This document shows, one piece after another, positions 35,215 through 44,544 of a stretch of 64,000 nt of DNA. Location of the stretch: assembly GCA_964550345.1 (NCBI GenBank), contig CAZJYZ010000009.1, positions 16,804 through 80,803 of the forward strand, given 5' to 3'. Within the stretch, counting starts at the first letter, position 1. The number at the start of each line of letters is the position of its first letter. The stretch is from JAAEUB01 sp964550345 (GTDB taxonomy: Bacteria > Pseudomonadota > Alphaproteobacteria > Rhodobacterales > Rhodobacteraceae). Position numbers and translations under genes: made by a program. The notes beneath the pieces were generated by a model that worked only from the letters and a program-made list of their open reading frames with translations, was not told where the DNA came from and did no database searches.

Positions 35215-36738
35215 ATGACCGAACAGGATATCACCCTTGTACCCGGCGGGCCTGATCCCGTTGATCCCGTGTTCCGTTCGCAGCTCCTGATTGATGGCGC
35301 GTGGCTGGACAGCCTTTCCGGCGAGACTTTTCAACGCCACGCCCCATCGCACCAAACCCTCGTTTCAGTCACGCCCAGGGGTGGGACCGAAGACACAGAA
35401 ATGGCAATTTCTGCCACCCGTGCGGCTTTCGACGATGGCCGCTGGTCTGACCTTTCGGGCAAGGACAGAGCCACGATCCTGTTGAAAACGGCGGATCTGA
35501 TCGACCAGAACCGCACACGCATTGCCCGTCTGGAAGTATTGGAAAGCGGCAAGCCGATTTCTCAGGCAGAGGCTGAGATTGAGGGGGCAGCAGACCTTTG
35601 GCGGTATGCAGCATCGCTGGCACGCACCCAACATGGGGACAGCCACAACACGCTGGGCAAGGACATGTTGGGGTTGGTGTTGAAAGAACCTGTTGGCGTC
35701 GTATCCATCATCACTCCGTGGAATTTCCCGTTTCTGATCTTGTCACAAAAACTGCCTTTTGCCCTGGCGGCTGGCTGCACTGCGGTTGTAAAGCCCTCTG
35801 AACTGACCCCTTCCACTGCGGCGATCCTCTGCGAATTGCTGGTTCAGGCAGGTTTGCCTGCCGGTGTGGTCAATCTGGTGCAGGGATTTGGAGACCCTGT
35901 TGGCGCCTTGATGAGCACCCACCGGGATGTGGATATGGTCAGCTTCACCGGCTCGACCATAGTCGGCAAGGCCATAGCCCGTGCCACCTCGGACACCTTA
36001 AAAAAGGTCTCGTCCGAACTTGGCGGCAAGAACCCTCAGGTTCTGTTTGCGGATGCGGATCTGGACAGCGCCATCGACGCCATTGTCTTTGGGGTCTACT
36101 TCAACGCCGGCGAATGCTGCAATTCAGGCTCACGCATCATCGTGCACGAAGACATTGCGGCAGAAGTCACCACCCGCGTGGTTGAATTGTCAAAAAAGGT
36201 TACGTTCGGAGACCCCCTTAATCCCGACACCAAAGTTGGTGCCATTATTTCGCCTGAGCATCGGCAAAAGGTGGATAATTACGTCAAGGTCGCTGTGCAG
36301 ATGGGGGCTGAAGTGGCTCTTGGTGGTGAACCCATCAAGGTCGAAGGCCTTGCGGGCGAGTTTTATGCCCCCACCGTGGTTACAAATATCACCCCGGACA
36401 TGCCGATTGCCACGGAAGAGGTGTTTGGCCCGGTTTTATCCGTCCTGACATTCCGGACGATGGACGAAGCGATAACCTTGGTGAACGATGCCAACTACGG
36501 CCTTTCGGCAGGCGTATGGAGCGAAAATGTCCATATCTGCCTTGAATTTGCCCGCCGCGCAAAGGCCGGGACAATCTGGACCAATACCTGGATGGACGGC
36601 TTTCCCGAACTGCCCTTTGGAGGCTTCAAGGAAAGCGGTCAGGGGCGTGAGCTTGGACAATATGGATTAGAAGAATTTCTTGAGGTGAAAACCGTGCAGA
36701 TGCGGATCGGCAAAACGCGGGAGGCCTGGGTGGCATGA
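35215..36738 (+). CDS. NAD(P)-dependent aldehyde dehydrogenase
   Basis: 507 residues of the ALDH superfamily. The cofactor region includes ITPWNFPFLILSQKLPFALA and VVKPSELTP; SFTGSTIVGKAI is present; the general-base glutamate is in SSELGGKNPQ and the catalytic cysteine in NAGECCNSGSR. The C-terminal FGGFKESGQGREL is typical of betaine-aldehyde/gamma-aminobutyraldehyde-type enzymes. It is the last structural gene of the operon and converges on the LacI gene with a 14-nt gap. It probably turns an aldehyde intermediate into the acid used by the CoA transferase. Confidence 0.92.
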   Translation: MTEQDITLVPGGPDPVDPVFRSQLLIDGAWLDSLSGETFQRHAPSHQTLVSVTPRGGTEDTEMAISATRAAFDDGRWSDLSGKDRATILLKTADLIDQNRTRIARLEVLESGKPISQAEAEIEGAADLWRYAASLARTQHGDSHNTLGKDMLGLVLKEPVGVVSIITPWNFPFLILSQKLPFALAAGCTAVVKPSELTPSTAAILCELLVQAGLPAGVVNLVQGFGDPVGALMSTHRDVDMVSFTGSTIVGKAIARATSDTLKKVSSELGGKNPQVLFADADLDSAIDAIVFGVYFNAGECCNSGSRIIVHEDIAAEVTTRVVELSKKVTFGDPLNPDTKVGAIISPEHRQKVDNYVKVAVQMGAEVALGGEPIKVEGLAGEFYAPTVVTNITPDMPIATEEVFGPVLSVLTFRTMDEAITLVNDANYGLSAGVWSENVHICLEFARRAKAGTIWTNTWMDGFPELPFGGFKESGQGRELGQYGLEEFLEVKTVQMRIGKTREAWVA

Positions 36739-36752
36739 TACTCGCCTTCGCG

Positions 36753-37781
36753 TCAGATCTTTGGCCCCGGAACCGGTGGCAGGATAACCTGCAGGTCTTT
36801 GGCAGGAGCGCCCTCTATTCGCGCCAGCAACAACCGACCCATTTCAAGACCGGTCTGCCGCAAATCCTCAAAAACCGTTTCGATCCGTGGGCGAAGCTGG
36901 TCAAAAATCGGCGACGCGTGTTTGGCCAGAACGTCCACATCTCGCCCCGGAACAATACCACTATCATTCAGCGCAGCCAATGTGGACAGGGCGACAACCT
37001 CGCCCACACAAATGAAGCCGTCTGGCGGATTTGGCTGGGACATGCGACTCCGCAAATATTCCGAGATTTCCTGCGGCGTGCTTTCCATATCCACCGCATC
37101 CGGGATTTCAAAATCGATGCCGTGACGGCGAACAGCCGACATGAAGCCGTAATGCAAGTGTTGCGCGAAGGTAAAATCGTTCTTGGGCATGATGATCAAC
37201 ACACGTTTACGCCCCTTTTCGACAAGGCGGTCCACAGCCCAGCGGGCAAAGGCCTCGTTATCGAAATCAACAAAAGGGTGCGGGGTCGAGAATTCTGTCC
37301 GCCCGTGAGAAACGAAAGGAAAATCATTCTCGGTCAGGTATCTGACGCGGGGATCGAAACATTCCGTTCGGGTAAATATAACTCCATCCGCCAACTTGTT
37401 CCGCAAGATATGCCGGACAACTTCAAGCCGGTCCTCGGACACGAAATCGGGTGTGATAGTCACCGAATAACCCGTGCCGCTAAGGGCTTCGGTAAAGCCC
37501 GCCAAAATCTCGCTGGAGAAACCCAGGTATTCATGGTTCGTGTTCAGCAGCAGGCTGATCACCTTGGTGCGTCCGGTGCGCAGCCTCTGCGCAGCCCGGT
37601 CTGGCACATAACCCAGCTTCTCGGCCGTTTTAGCTATTTTTTCGCGGGTGCTTTTCGCAATACGGGGATCATTGGCAAGGGCGCGGGAAACAGTCGTTAC
37701 GGCAAACCCCGAAGCCTCGGCAACAGTTCGCAAAGTTGGCCGGCCATTCGGCCTCGAGGTTTGGCGTTTTGGTCTGTCCAT
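36753..37781 (-). CDS. LacI-family transcriptional repressor (first of two)
   Basis: 342 residues with an N-terminal LacI HTH (PTLRTVAEASGFAVTTVSRALAND, read here in parts), the hinge helix KLGYVPDRAAQRLRTG, and a periplasmic-binding-protein-like effector domain. The recognition-helix positions read Val-Thr, where LacI has Tyr-Gln. It is encoded convergently to the dehydrogenase operon and divergently from the sugar ABC operon. It is the best candidate for the twin TGGAACGTTCCA operators and may also control the divergent operon. Confidence 0.9.
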   Translation of the reverse strand: MDRPKRQTSRPNGRPTLRTVAEASGFAVTTVSRALANDPRIAKSTREKIAKTAEKLGYVPDRAAQRLRTGRTKVISLLLNTNHEYLGFSSEILAGFTEALSGTGYSVTITPDFVSEDRLEVVRHILRNKLADGVIFTRTECFDPRVRYLTENDFPFVSHGRTEFSTPHPFVDFDNEAFARWAVDRLVEKGRKRVLIIMPKNDFTFAQHLHYGFMSAVRRHGIDFEIPDAVDMESTPQEISEYLRSRMSQPNPPDGFICVGEVVALSTLAALNDSGIVPGRDVDVLAKHASPIFDQLRPRIETVFEDLRQTGLEMGRLLLARIEGAPAKDLQVILPPVPGPKI

Positions 37782-37934
37782 CGTGATTCTTCTGTTTCCT
37801 CGGATTCGCTGACAGAATACGCAAAAACTTTAAAACGATGCAATAGAACAGGTGAATTACGAGATACTGAAAACCGAAAACACAAAAAAACACTTATTTT
37901 TCAACAAATATTGAGGCAGGAAAGAAACGGTGTA

Positions 37935-37965
37935 TTGACAGGCTAACGAGTTGTAACGTTATAAA
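37935..37965 (+). promoter_or_regulatory. Predicted promoter of the sugar ABC operon with an overlapping LacI-like operator
   Basis: TTGACA (37935-37940) is followed by TTATAA (37959-37964) at 18 nt. The imperfect palindrome TTGTAACGTTATAA (37951-37964) has a LacI-style CG centre and covers the -10. Its flanks differ from the TGGAACGTTCCA pair, which fits control by a different LacI protein, perhaps the one at 47318. Confidence 0.55.
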
Positions 37966-38011
37966 TCTGAAGTTCCATCTGGGACGAATCGGTCAAAAGG
38001 GAGGTATACCA

Positions 38012-39259
38012 ATGACCATCTATAAAAATCTGAAAATGTCGGCCGCGGCTCTTGCCATGATGGCAGGCACTGCTTCTGCCGGAGATGTAGAGGTTCTGCA
38101 CTGGTGGACATCCGGTGGGGAAGCTGCCGCGCTGAACGTGCTCAAGGGCGACCTTGAAGGCAAAGGCATCGGCTGGGCCGATATGCCGGTTGCAGGTGGT
38201 GGCGGTGAAAGCGCCATGACCGTTCTGCGTGCCCGTGTTACTGCTGGCAACCCGCCAACAGCCGTACAGATGCTTGGTTTTGATATTCTTGACTGGGCTG
38301 AAGAAGGCGCACTGGCTGACCTTAATGCGGTTGCTGCCGAAGAAGGCTGGGACGATGTTGTTCCTGCAGCACTCCAGTTCTTTGCCAAGCATGACGGTAA
38401 GTGGATTTCTGCACCAGTGAACGTACACTCGACCAACTGGGTGTGGGCGAACAAGAAAATCCTGGATGATCTGGGCATCGCTCAGCCAACCACATGGGAC
38501 GAGTTCGTTGCAGCCATGCAGGCGGTGCAGGATGCAGGCCTTGTGGCTCTGGCCCATGGTGGCCAAGCCTGGCAGGAAGCCACGGTATTTGACGGTGTGG
38601 CAATGTCGGCCGGTGGTGCTGACTTCTATCAGGCAGCCTTTATCGACCTTGATCCGGACGCTCTGTCCGGAGACGCAATGGCCGAAACATTCAACCGTAT
38701 GGCAACCCTGCGTGGTTTTGTGGATGAAAACTTCTCGGGTCGTGACTGGAACCTGGCCTCGGCCATGGTCATCAACGGCGAAGCCGCTTTCCAGATCATG
38801 GGCGACTGGGCCAAGGGTGAATTCCTGAATGCTGGCAAAGTACCGGGCGAAGACTTCCTGTGCTTCCGCGTGCCGGGATCAGGCGGTACCGTGACCTTCA
38901 ACTCGGACCAGTTCGCAATGTTTGCGGGCGACGCCGGAGCGGCAGCGGATCAGGGTGAACTTGCCCGTTCGATCATGTCACCTTCGTTCCAGTCTGCGTT
39001 TAACGTGGTCAAAGGATCCGTTCCAGCCCGTACGGACGTTCCGAACGACGCCTTTGACGCTTGCGGCAAGCAGGGTATGGCTGATCTGGCGGCGGCTGCT
39101 TCCAGCGGCAACCTGTTTGGCTCCATGGCCCACGGCCACGCCAACCGTGCCTCGGTCAAGAATGCGATGTATGATGTCATCACAGCGCATTTCAACGGCG
39201 AGTATGACGCGGCAACTGCCGTAGACGAAATGGCTGACGCTGTTTCGATCGCTCAGTAA
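38012..39259 (+). CDS. Sugar ABC transporter substrate-binding protein (family 1)
   Basis: 415 residues with a signal peptide (MTIYKNLKMSAAALAMMAG, then TASAGDVEVLHWWTSGGE). The EVLHWWTSGGEAAAL start and AWQEATVFDGVAMSAGG match the CUT1 binding proteins of the glucose/mannose GtsA group. It captures a sugar or sugar derivative in the periplasm. Preceded by AAGGGAGG and a LacI-type operator, and followed by a strong hairpin before the permease genes, it should be the most expressed gene of the operon. Confidence 0.9.
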   Translation: MTIYKNLKMSAAALAMMAGTASAGDVEVLHWWTSGGEAAALNVLKGDLEGKGIGWADMPVAGGGGESAMTVLRARVTAGNPPTAVQMLGFDILDWAEEGALADLNAVAAEEGWDDVVPAALQFFAKHDGKWISAPVNVHSTNWVWANKKILDDLGIAQPTTWDEFVAAMQAVQDAGLVALAHGGQAWQEATVFDGVAMSAGGADFYQAAFIDLDPDALSGDAMAETFNRMATLRGFVDENFSGRDWNLASAMVINGEAAFQIMGDWAKGEFLNAGKVPGEDFLCFRVPGSGGTVTFNSDQFAMFAGDAGAAADQGELARSIMSPSFQSAFNVVKGSVPARTDVPNDAFDACGKQGMADLAAAASSGNLFGSMAHGHANRASVKNAMYDVITAHFNGEYDAATAVDEMADAVSIAQ

Positions 39260-39275
39260 GTCACGGAAATCTAAA

Positions 39276-39301
39276 GTCGGGGGCGCACACCCGCCCCCGA
39301 C
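39276..39301 (+). promoter_or_regulatory. Intercistronic hairpin between binding-protein and permease genes
   Basis: GTCGGGGGCG / CGCCCCCGAC form a perfect 10-bp GC-rich stem with a 6-nt loop, 16 nt after the binding-protein stop. No T tract follows. It resembles the hairpins that protect binding-protein mRNA or partly terminate transcription before permease genes. Confidence 0.65.
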
Positions 39302-39329
39302 ACCACTTTGAAGAAAGAGAGGCAGCGCG

Positions 39330-40226
39330 ATGACACAGCGTGTCATGGAAACTGATTTCAGAACGCGATTGCAGCATTGGATCCCCAAACTGGTCCTGTC
39401 GCCATCCCTCGCGCTGATCCTTTTGTTTGTTTACGGATTTATCTTGTTCTCGGTTTACCTGTCTTTCACCGACAGCCGGATTTTACCAAGCTTCGGCTGG
39501 GTAGGTTTTGAAAACTACGAAAAACTATTCCGCCTGCGTCATTGGGACATTGCGGTAACAAACCTTGCCGTATTCGGCATATGCTACATTGCAATCTGCA
39601 CAGTAATCGGCCTGTCTCTCGCAATCCTGCTGGACCAGAAAATCCGTGGCGAAGGGTTGCTGCGCCCTATTTACCTTTATCCAATGGCGCTGAGCTTCAT
39701 TGTAACGGGCACGGCCTGGAAATGGTTCCTGGACCCCGGTATCGGGCTGGAACACACAATGCATCTTTGGGGCTGGGAAAGCTTCGACTTCGACTGGATC
39801 AAAAACCGGGATTTCGCGATTTACACCGTGGTACTAGCCGCCGTTTGGCAGTCGAGCGGTTTCGTCATGGCGATGTTTCTGGCGGGTTTGCGCGGCATCG
39901 ACAATGAGATTTTGAAAGCGGCGCAAATGGACGGGGCTTCAAACTTCAGCCTCTATCGCCGCATCATCATACCGCAGTTGCGCCCCGCTTTTCTGTCGGC
40001 CTTCGTCATCCTCAGCCATCTGGCAATCAAGTCCTATGACCTTGTGATTGCCCTGACAGGCGGCGGTCCCGGGCGCGCCACGGAAGTGCCCGCGACGTTC
40101 ATGTATTCCTACACCTTCACACGCAACCAGATGGGGATTGGTGCGAGCTCAGCCGTGATCATGCTGATGACAATTGCCGCCATCATGGTGCCCTATCTTT
40201 ATGCCGAATTGCGGGAGAAGAAATAA
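39330..40226 (+). CDS. Sugar ABC transporter permease (MalF/GtsB type)
   Basis: 298 residues with six predicted transmembrane helices and the EAA loop GLRGIDNEILKAAQMDGAS typical of CUT1 permeases. The opening segment is cytoplasmic (QRVMETDFRTRLQHWIP) followed by LVLSPSLALILLFVYGF. Its stop shares one base with the start of the second permease. It forms the membrane channel with the next gene. Confidence 0.9.
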   Translation: MTQRVMETDFRTRLQHWIPKLVLSPSLALILLFVYGFILFSVYLSFTDSRILPSFGWVGFENYEKLFRLRHWDIAVTNLAVFGICYIAICTVIGLSLAILLDQKIRGEGLLRPIYLYPMALSFIVTGTAWKWFLDPGIGLEHTMHLWGWESFDFDWIKNRDFAIYTVVLAAVWQSSGFVMAMFLAGLRGIDNEILKAAQMDGASNFSLYRRIIIPQLRPAFLSAFVILSHLAIKSYDLVIALTGGGPGRATEVPATFMYSYTFTRNQMGIGASSAVIMLMTIAAIMVPYLYAELREKK

Positions 40227-41107
40227 TGTCTGTCGCCTCTCAGGATACCGCCATTCGCACCGGACGCGTCACCCGGACGCTAATCTATCTTGTCCTTTTG
40301 CTGTTCGCATTGTTTTACCTGCTGCCTTTTGGCGTCATGGTCATCAACTCGGTCAAGCCGCTCGAAGAGATCACTGGTGGCAACATGATGTCGCTGCCGC
40401 AAGCCTGGACCATCGAGCCCTGGCTGAAAGCCTGGGCCACGGCCCAGATCGGTGTCGACCCGACCGGGTTGAAGCCTTACTTCTGGAACTCGATCAAGAT
40501 GGTGGCCCCTGCCGTTGCCATTTCAACCATCCTTGGCGCACTCAACGGCTATGTGCTAACCAAATGGCGTTTTCGCGGGGATACGATCCTGTTTGGGCTG
40601 ATGCTGTTTGCCTGCTTCATCCCGTTCCAGATCGTGCTGATCCCGATGGCGCGGGTGCTTGGGATCGCCGGGCTTGCCGGGTCAACCAGCGGGCTGGTTC
40701 TGGTGCATGTGGTCTATGGCCTCGGTTTCACCACGCTCTACTTCAAGAACTATTATCAGGTCTTCCCAACCGAGCTGATCCGCGCAGCGCAGATCGACGG
40801 AGCGGGCTTTTTCCGCATCTTCTGGCGTATCCTACTGCCAAGTTCAGGGCCGATCATAGTTGTCAGCGTAATCTGGCAGTTCACTAATATCTGGAATGAC
40901 TTCCTGTTCGGCGCGTCTTTTGCCGACCTTGACAGCCAGCCAATGACCGTGGCGCTGAACAATCTGGTTCAGTCTTCAACCGGCGTCAAAGAATACAACG
41001 TTCACTTCGCGGGTGCCATTTTGGCCGCCCTCCCCACTCTCCTGGTTTACATCGTAGCCGGACGCTACTTCGTGCGCGGTCTTATGGCCGGCTCGGTGAA
41101 AGGATAA
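40226..41107 (+). CDS. Sugar ABC transporter permease (MalG/GtsC type)
   Basis: 293 residues, six transmembrane helices, with the EAA loop FPTELIRAAQIDGAGFFRIFW near residue 185 (slightly longer than shown in the helices). The N terminus RTLIYLVLLLFALFYLLPFG is the first helix. It starts at the last base of the preceding permease stop and is 4 nt from the ATPase gene. It pairs with the upstream permease. Confidence 0.9.
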   Translation: MSVASQDTAIRTGRVTRTLIYLVLLLFALFYLLPFGVMVINSVKPLEEITGGNMMSLPQAWTIEPWLKAWATAQIGVDPTGLKPYFWNSIKMVAPAVAISTILGALNGYVLTKWRFRGDTILFGLMLFACFIPFQIVLIPMARVLGIAGLAGSTSGLVLVHVVYGLGFTTLYFKNYYQVFPTELIRAAQIDGAGFFRIFWRILLPSSGPIIVVSVIWQFTNIWNDFLFGASFADLDSQPMTVALNNLVQSSTGVKEYNVHFAGAILAALPTLLVYIVAGRYFVRGLMAGSVKG

Positions 41108-41111
41108 TCAC

Positions 41112-42227
41112 ATGAGTTTTCTTAAAATTGACAACGCAACAAAATCCTACGGTGCGGTCGAAGTGCTTCACAAGGTCGATATCGACGTCGAAGAAGGCGA
41201 GTTTCTGGTGCTGGTCGGCCCTTCGGGTTGCGGCAAATCCACCCTTCTGAACATGATCGCGGGGCTTGAGGATATCACCTCGGGCGAGGTTTCGATCCGT
41301 GATCGGATTGTTAACGGCGTGCACCCCTCCAAACGCAACATTGCGATGGTTTTCCAGTCCTACGCGCTCTACCCGAATATGAGTGTCGGTCAGAACATCA
41401 CCTTCGGGCTGGAAATGCACAAAGTGTCAAAACCCGAACGGGAAAAGGCTTTGCAGGATGTTGCGAAACTCTTGCAAATCGAAGACCTGTTGGGGCGCAA
41501 ACCCGGCCAGCTTTCCGGGGGTCAGCGCCAGCGGGTGGCAATGGGCCGCGCTCTGGTCCGTAACCCCGATGTCTTCCTGTTTGACGAACCGCTCTCGAAC
41601 CTCGACGCCAAGCTGAGGGTCGATATGCGCACCGAAATCAAGAAGCTGCACCAGAAACTGGGAACCACTATTGTTTACGTCACCCATGACCAAATCGAGG
41701 CACTGACGTTATCTACACGGATTGCCGTAATGAACGGTGGCTATATCCAGCAATTGGGGACGGCCCGCGAAATCTATGACACGCCTGCAAATTTGTTCGT
41801 AGCCAGCTTCATGGGCTCGCCATCAATGAACCTGCTTCGCGTGCGGCTTAAGGTTGAAGGCGACGCAGCATTTGCCGAAACCACAACCGGAACAGGTGAC
41901 AATATCCGGCTGGAGTTTCCAGAGCCCAGCGCTGAACTTAAATCCCATGACGGGCAGGAAATTATGTTGGGCATCCGGCCTGAGGCGATGACGGATCCTG
42001 ACAGTTCCGACAGGCATTCAACCCATATCGAGGTTATTGAAAATGTGGTTGAAGTTACCGAACCAGCCGGGTCGGACACGTTTGTTACCACAAAACTGGG
42101 CGGCAAGGAATGTATCGCCCGCATGCGTGCAGATGCAGATGTAATGGTTGGCCAGAATGTTAAATTTGCCATTAACATGGAGAAGGCTGTGCCATTTAAC
42201 CCGAAAAGCGAAGAGCGCATTGCCTGA
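41112..42227 (+). CDS. Sugar ABC transporter ATPase (UgpC/MsmK type)
   Basis: 371 residues: Walker A GPSGCGKST near residue 37, signature LSGGQRQRV near 135, Walker B VFLFDEPLSNLDA, H-loop YVTHDQIEALTL, and a C-terminal TOBE domain (about 280-360). A single such ATPase normally serves as homodimer under the two permeases. The sequence FQSYALYPNMSV and NIAMVF is standard for CUT1 ATPases. It completes the importer whose cargo probably feeds the GMC/SDR/aldolase genes that follow. Confidence 0.92.
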   Translation: MSFLKIDNATKSYGAVEVLHKVDIDVEEGEFLVLVGPSGCGKSTLLNMIAGLEDITSGEVSIRDRIVNGVHPSKRNIAMVFQSYALYPNMSVGQNITFGLEMHKVSKPEREKALQDVAKLLQIEDLLGRKPGQLSGGQRQRVAMGRALVRNPDVFLFDEPLSNLDAKLRVDMRTEIKKLHQKLGTTIVYVTHDQIEALTLSTRIAVMNGGYIQQLGTAREIYDTPANLFVASFMGSPSMNLLRVRLKVEGDAAFAETTTGTGDNIRLEFPEPSAELKSHDGQEIMLGIRPEAMTDPDSSDRHSTHIEVIENVVEVTEPAGSDTFVTTKLGGKECIARMRADADVMVGQNVKFAINMEKAVPFNPKSEERIA

Positions 42228-42274
42228 AGCGCAACCGGGTCGTCAAAAATCAACAAGGGCAAAGCTACTGCGGG

Positions 42275-43777
42275 ATGTCAAATCAACCGGATATCGTAAT
42301 CATTGGCTCAGGCATGGGCGGCGCCACTCTGGCGGCAGCGCTGGCGCCGTCAGGACACTCGATTCTCATCCTTGAAAAAGGTGAAGCGCTGCGGGACATC
42401 CCGCAGGCACGCGACGATAACGCTATATTCCGGGACGGTTACTTCAGGCCTGATGAAGAATGGCTGGATGGATCCGACACGCCCTTTAACCCAGGCAATT
42501 ATTACTGCGTGGGAGGAAATTCAAAGTTCTATGGCGCTGTGCTTTTGCGTTATCGCAAGGAAGATTTTGCAGAGCTGGCGCATCTCGGTGGAATTTCCCC
42601 GGCCTGGCCTGTTTCTTACGATGAATTTGAACCCTGGTATCAGGCCGCAGAAGAGTTATTTCAGGTCCGTGGCAACCTGTCCGAGGACCCCAGCGAACCA
42701 CCGCATTCCGGCGCTTATCCATATCCTCCCGTGCCGAATGAAGCGTCGATTGCACATGTACGCCAGTCGCTGATCAGGGCCGGGGTGACGCCGTCATCGC
42801 TACCTCTTGCGGTTGATATTGACGGCTGGCTGGAGCGTGGTCAGACACCATGGGACGCCTTCCCGGATACGACCGGTGCCAAAGGGGACGCACAGACAGC
42901 TCCCCTTGCCATGGCACTTGAGTACGCAAACGTAACCCTTGCCACCGGAGCCGAAGTAACGCGGCTTGAAACAGGTAAAGACAACCGGATTACTGCAATC
43001 AAATACAGGCAAGGCGATACATACCGCGAAGTGGCTCCAAAACTGGTTATTCTGGCTGCAGGCGCGGTAAACACAGCGGCTTTGCTGCTCAGTTCTGCCA
43101 ACGAAGGGAACCCGACCGGACTGGCCAACAGCTCAGACATGGTTGGTCGCAATTTCATGAACCACAATTGTTCGGCAGTCCTTGCCCTCAACCCACTGCG
43201 CCGCAACGACGCCATTTACCAAAAGACCCTGCAGTTCAACGATTTCTACCTTGGAGGCGGCCCCGAAAACATGCCGCTTGGAAATGTCCAATTACTGGGA
43301 AAAATCTCGGGGAACATTCTTGCGGCAACCTCCCCCCTGCCTGGGTTTCTGGCAAGGTGGATCGCACGTCATTCTGTGGATTGGTATGTGATGAGCGAAG
43401 ACCTACCGGACCCCGACAGCCGGGTGACGCTTGTGGGCGATAAGGTAAAACTGGACTGGAAACGCTCAAACTGGGCAACACACAAGGCCCTGGTACGCCG
43501 GGCTAAGTCCGTGTTCCGAAAGGCGGGATGTCCGTTGGTGGTCTCACAGGCCTTTGACCGCAAAACCCCCTCACACCAATGTGGCACGGCGCGTTTTGGT
43601 GCGGATCCGCACGCAAATGTGCTCGATCTGTATTGCCGTGCCCATGATCACGAAAACCTATTTGTTGTCGATGCCAGCTTTCTGCCTTGTTCAGCGGCCG
43701 TGAACCCCGCTTTGACAATCGCTGCGCAAGCCTTGCGCGTCGGCAAACACATCACTGACAGGAGGCTGGCGGCATGA
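42275..43777 (+). CDS. GMC-type FAD oxidoreductase (first)
   Basis: 500 residues. FAD motif GSGMGGATLAAALAPSGHS at the N terminus (preceded by PDIVII), GGNSKFYGAVLLRYRKEDF, and the GMC C-terminal motif HQCGTARFGADP with NPALTIAAQALRVG. The closest architecture I recognise is the soluble sugar or gluconate/glucoside-3-dehydrogenase group. No signal peptide is present, so it should act in the cytoplasm or at the membrane with a partner. It follows the transporter by 47 nt and overlaps the SDR gene by 4 nt. Confidence 0.88.
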   Translation: MSNQPDIVIIGSGMGGATLAAALAPSGHSILILEKGEALRDIPQARDDNAIFRDGYFRPDEEWLDGSDTPFNPGNYYCVGGNSKFYGAVLLRYRKEDFAELAHLGGISPAWPVSYDEFEPWYQAAEELFQVRGNLSEDPSEPPHSGAYPYPPVPNEASIAHVRQSLIRAGVTPSSLPLAVDIDGWLERGQTPWDAFPDTTGAKGDAQTAPLAMALEYANVTLATGAEVTRLETGKDNRITAIKYRQGDTYREVAPKLVILAAGAVNTAALLLSSANEGNPTGLANSSDMVGRNFMNHNCSAVLALNPLRRNDAIYQKTLQFNDFYLGGGPENMPLGNVQLLGKISGNILAATSPLPGFLARWIARHSVDWYVMSEDLPDPDSRVTLVGDKVKLDWKRSNWATHKALVRRAKSVFRKAGCPLVVSQAFDRKTPSHQCGTARFGADPHANVLDLYCRAHDHENLFVVDASFLPCSAAVNPALTIAAQALRVGKHITDRRLAA

Positions 43778-44535
43778 CTAAACTGGCATTGATAACCGGT
43801 GGGCAGAAGGGCATCGGACTGGGCATTGCCCGCGCACTTGTGGCTGATGGCTGGGCGCTGGCCATTGCGTCGTCGTCGGACACCAAGCGCGAGGATGTTG
43901 GCGCAGCTCTAGACGAGCTAGGCTCAAAGGCGCGCTATTACCAACACGACCTGCGGCGCGTCGATGCCATCCCTGCCCTGCTGGACCAAATAGAAGCGGA
44001 TCAGGGTCAAATCTCGAGCCTGATCAGCAATGCAGGTGTGCCTGCCAAAATACGCGGGGACATGTTGGAAATGTTGCCGGAAAACTATGATTTCACCATG
44101 GATATCAACCTGAAAGGAGCCTTCTTTCTGTCACAGGCCGTGGCGCGCAGGATGGTTGAGGCCAAGGCTCCACCCCACTATCGCTCAATCACTTTCGTCA
44201 CTTCTGTCAGCGCCGCAATGGTTTCGGTCGAGCGCGCCGAATACTGTATTTCAAAGGCAGGTGCCGGCATGATGGCGCAGCTATTTGCGGCGCGTCTGGC
44301 CGGGGACGGCATCGGTGTGTTTGAACTACGCCCGGGCATCATCGAAACCGGCATGACCGAAGGTGTCAAAGACAAATACACTCCCAGAATCGAAGGCGGG
44401 CTGGTTCCCGCGGCGCGCTGGGGACAACCCGCCGATATCGGGGCCACAATCGTGCCGCTTGTATCCGGGCAATTCTCATTTGCGAACGGCGCTGTCATCC
44501 CCGTGGATGGCGGCCTGTCCATCCACAGACTTTAG
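43774..44535 (+). CDS. Short-chain dehydrogenase/reductase
   Basis: 253 residues of classical SDR type: cofactor motif TGGQKGIGLGIA at the N terminus, SNAGVPAK in place of NNAG, catalytic serine in VTSVSAAM and catalytic pair in YCISKAG. It oxidises or reduces a hydroxyl/keto group of a sugar-like compound using NAD(P). It starts inside the GMC stop (ATGA) and ends 9 nt before the second GMC gene, so it is fully embedded in the catabolic operon. Confidence 0.9.
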   Translation: MTKLALITGGQKGIGLGIARALVADGWALAIASSSDTKREDVGAALDELGSKARYYQHDLRRVDAIPALLDQIEADQGQISSLISNAGVPAKIRGDMLEMLPENYDFTMDINLKGAFFLSQAVARRMVEAKAPPHYRSITFVTSVSAAMVSVERAEYCISKAGAGMMAQLFAARLAGDGIGVFELRPGIIETGMTEGVKDKYTPRIEGGLVPAARWGQPADIGATIVPLVSGQFSFANGAVIPVDGGLSIHRL

Positions 44536-44544
44536 GGGGATAAA

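Noticed and set aside
36735..37946. A 403-codon plus-strand frame across the LacI gene
   Set aside because: The opposite strand encodes a complete LacI repressor with HTH and effector domain; the plus frame has no similarity.
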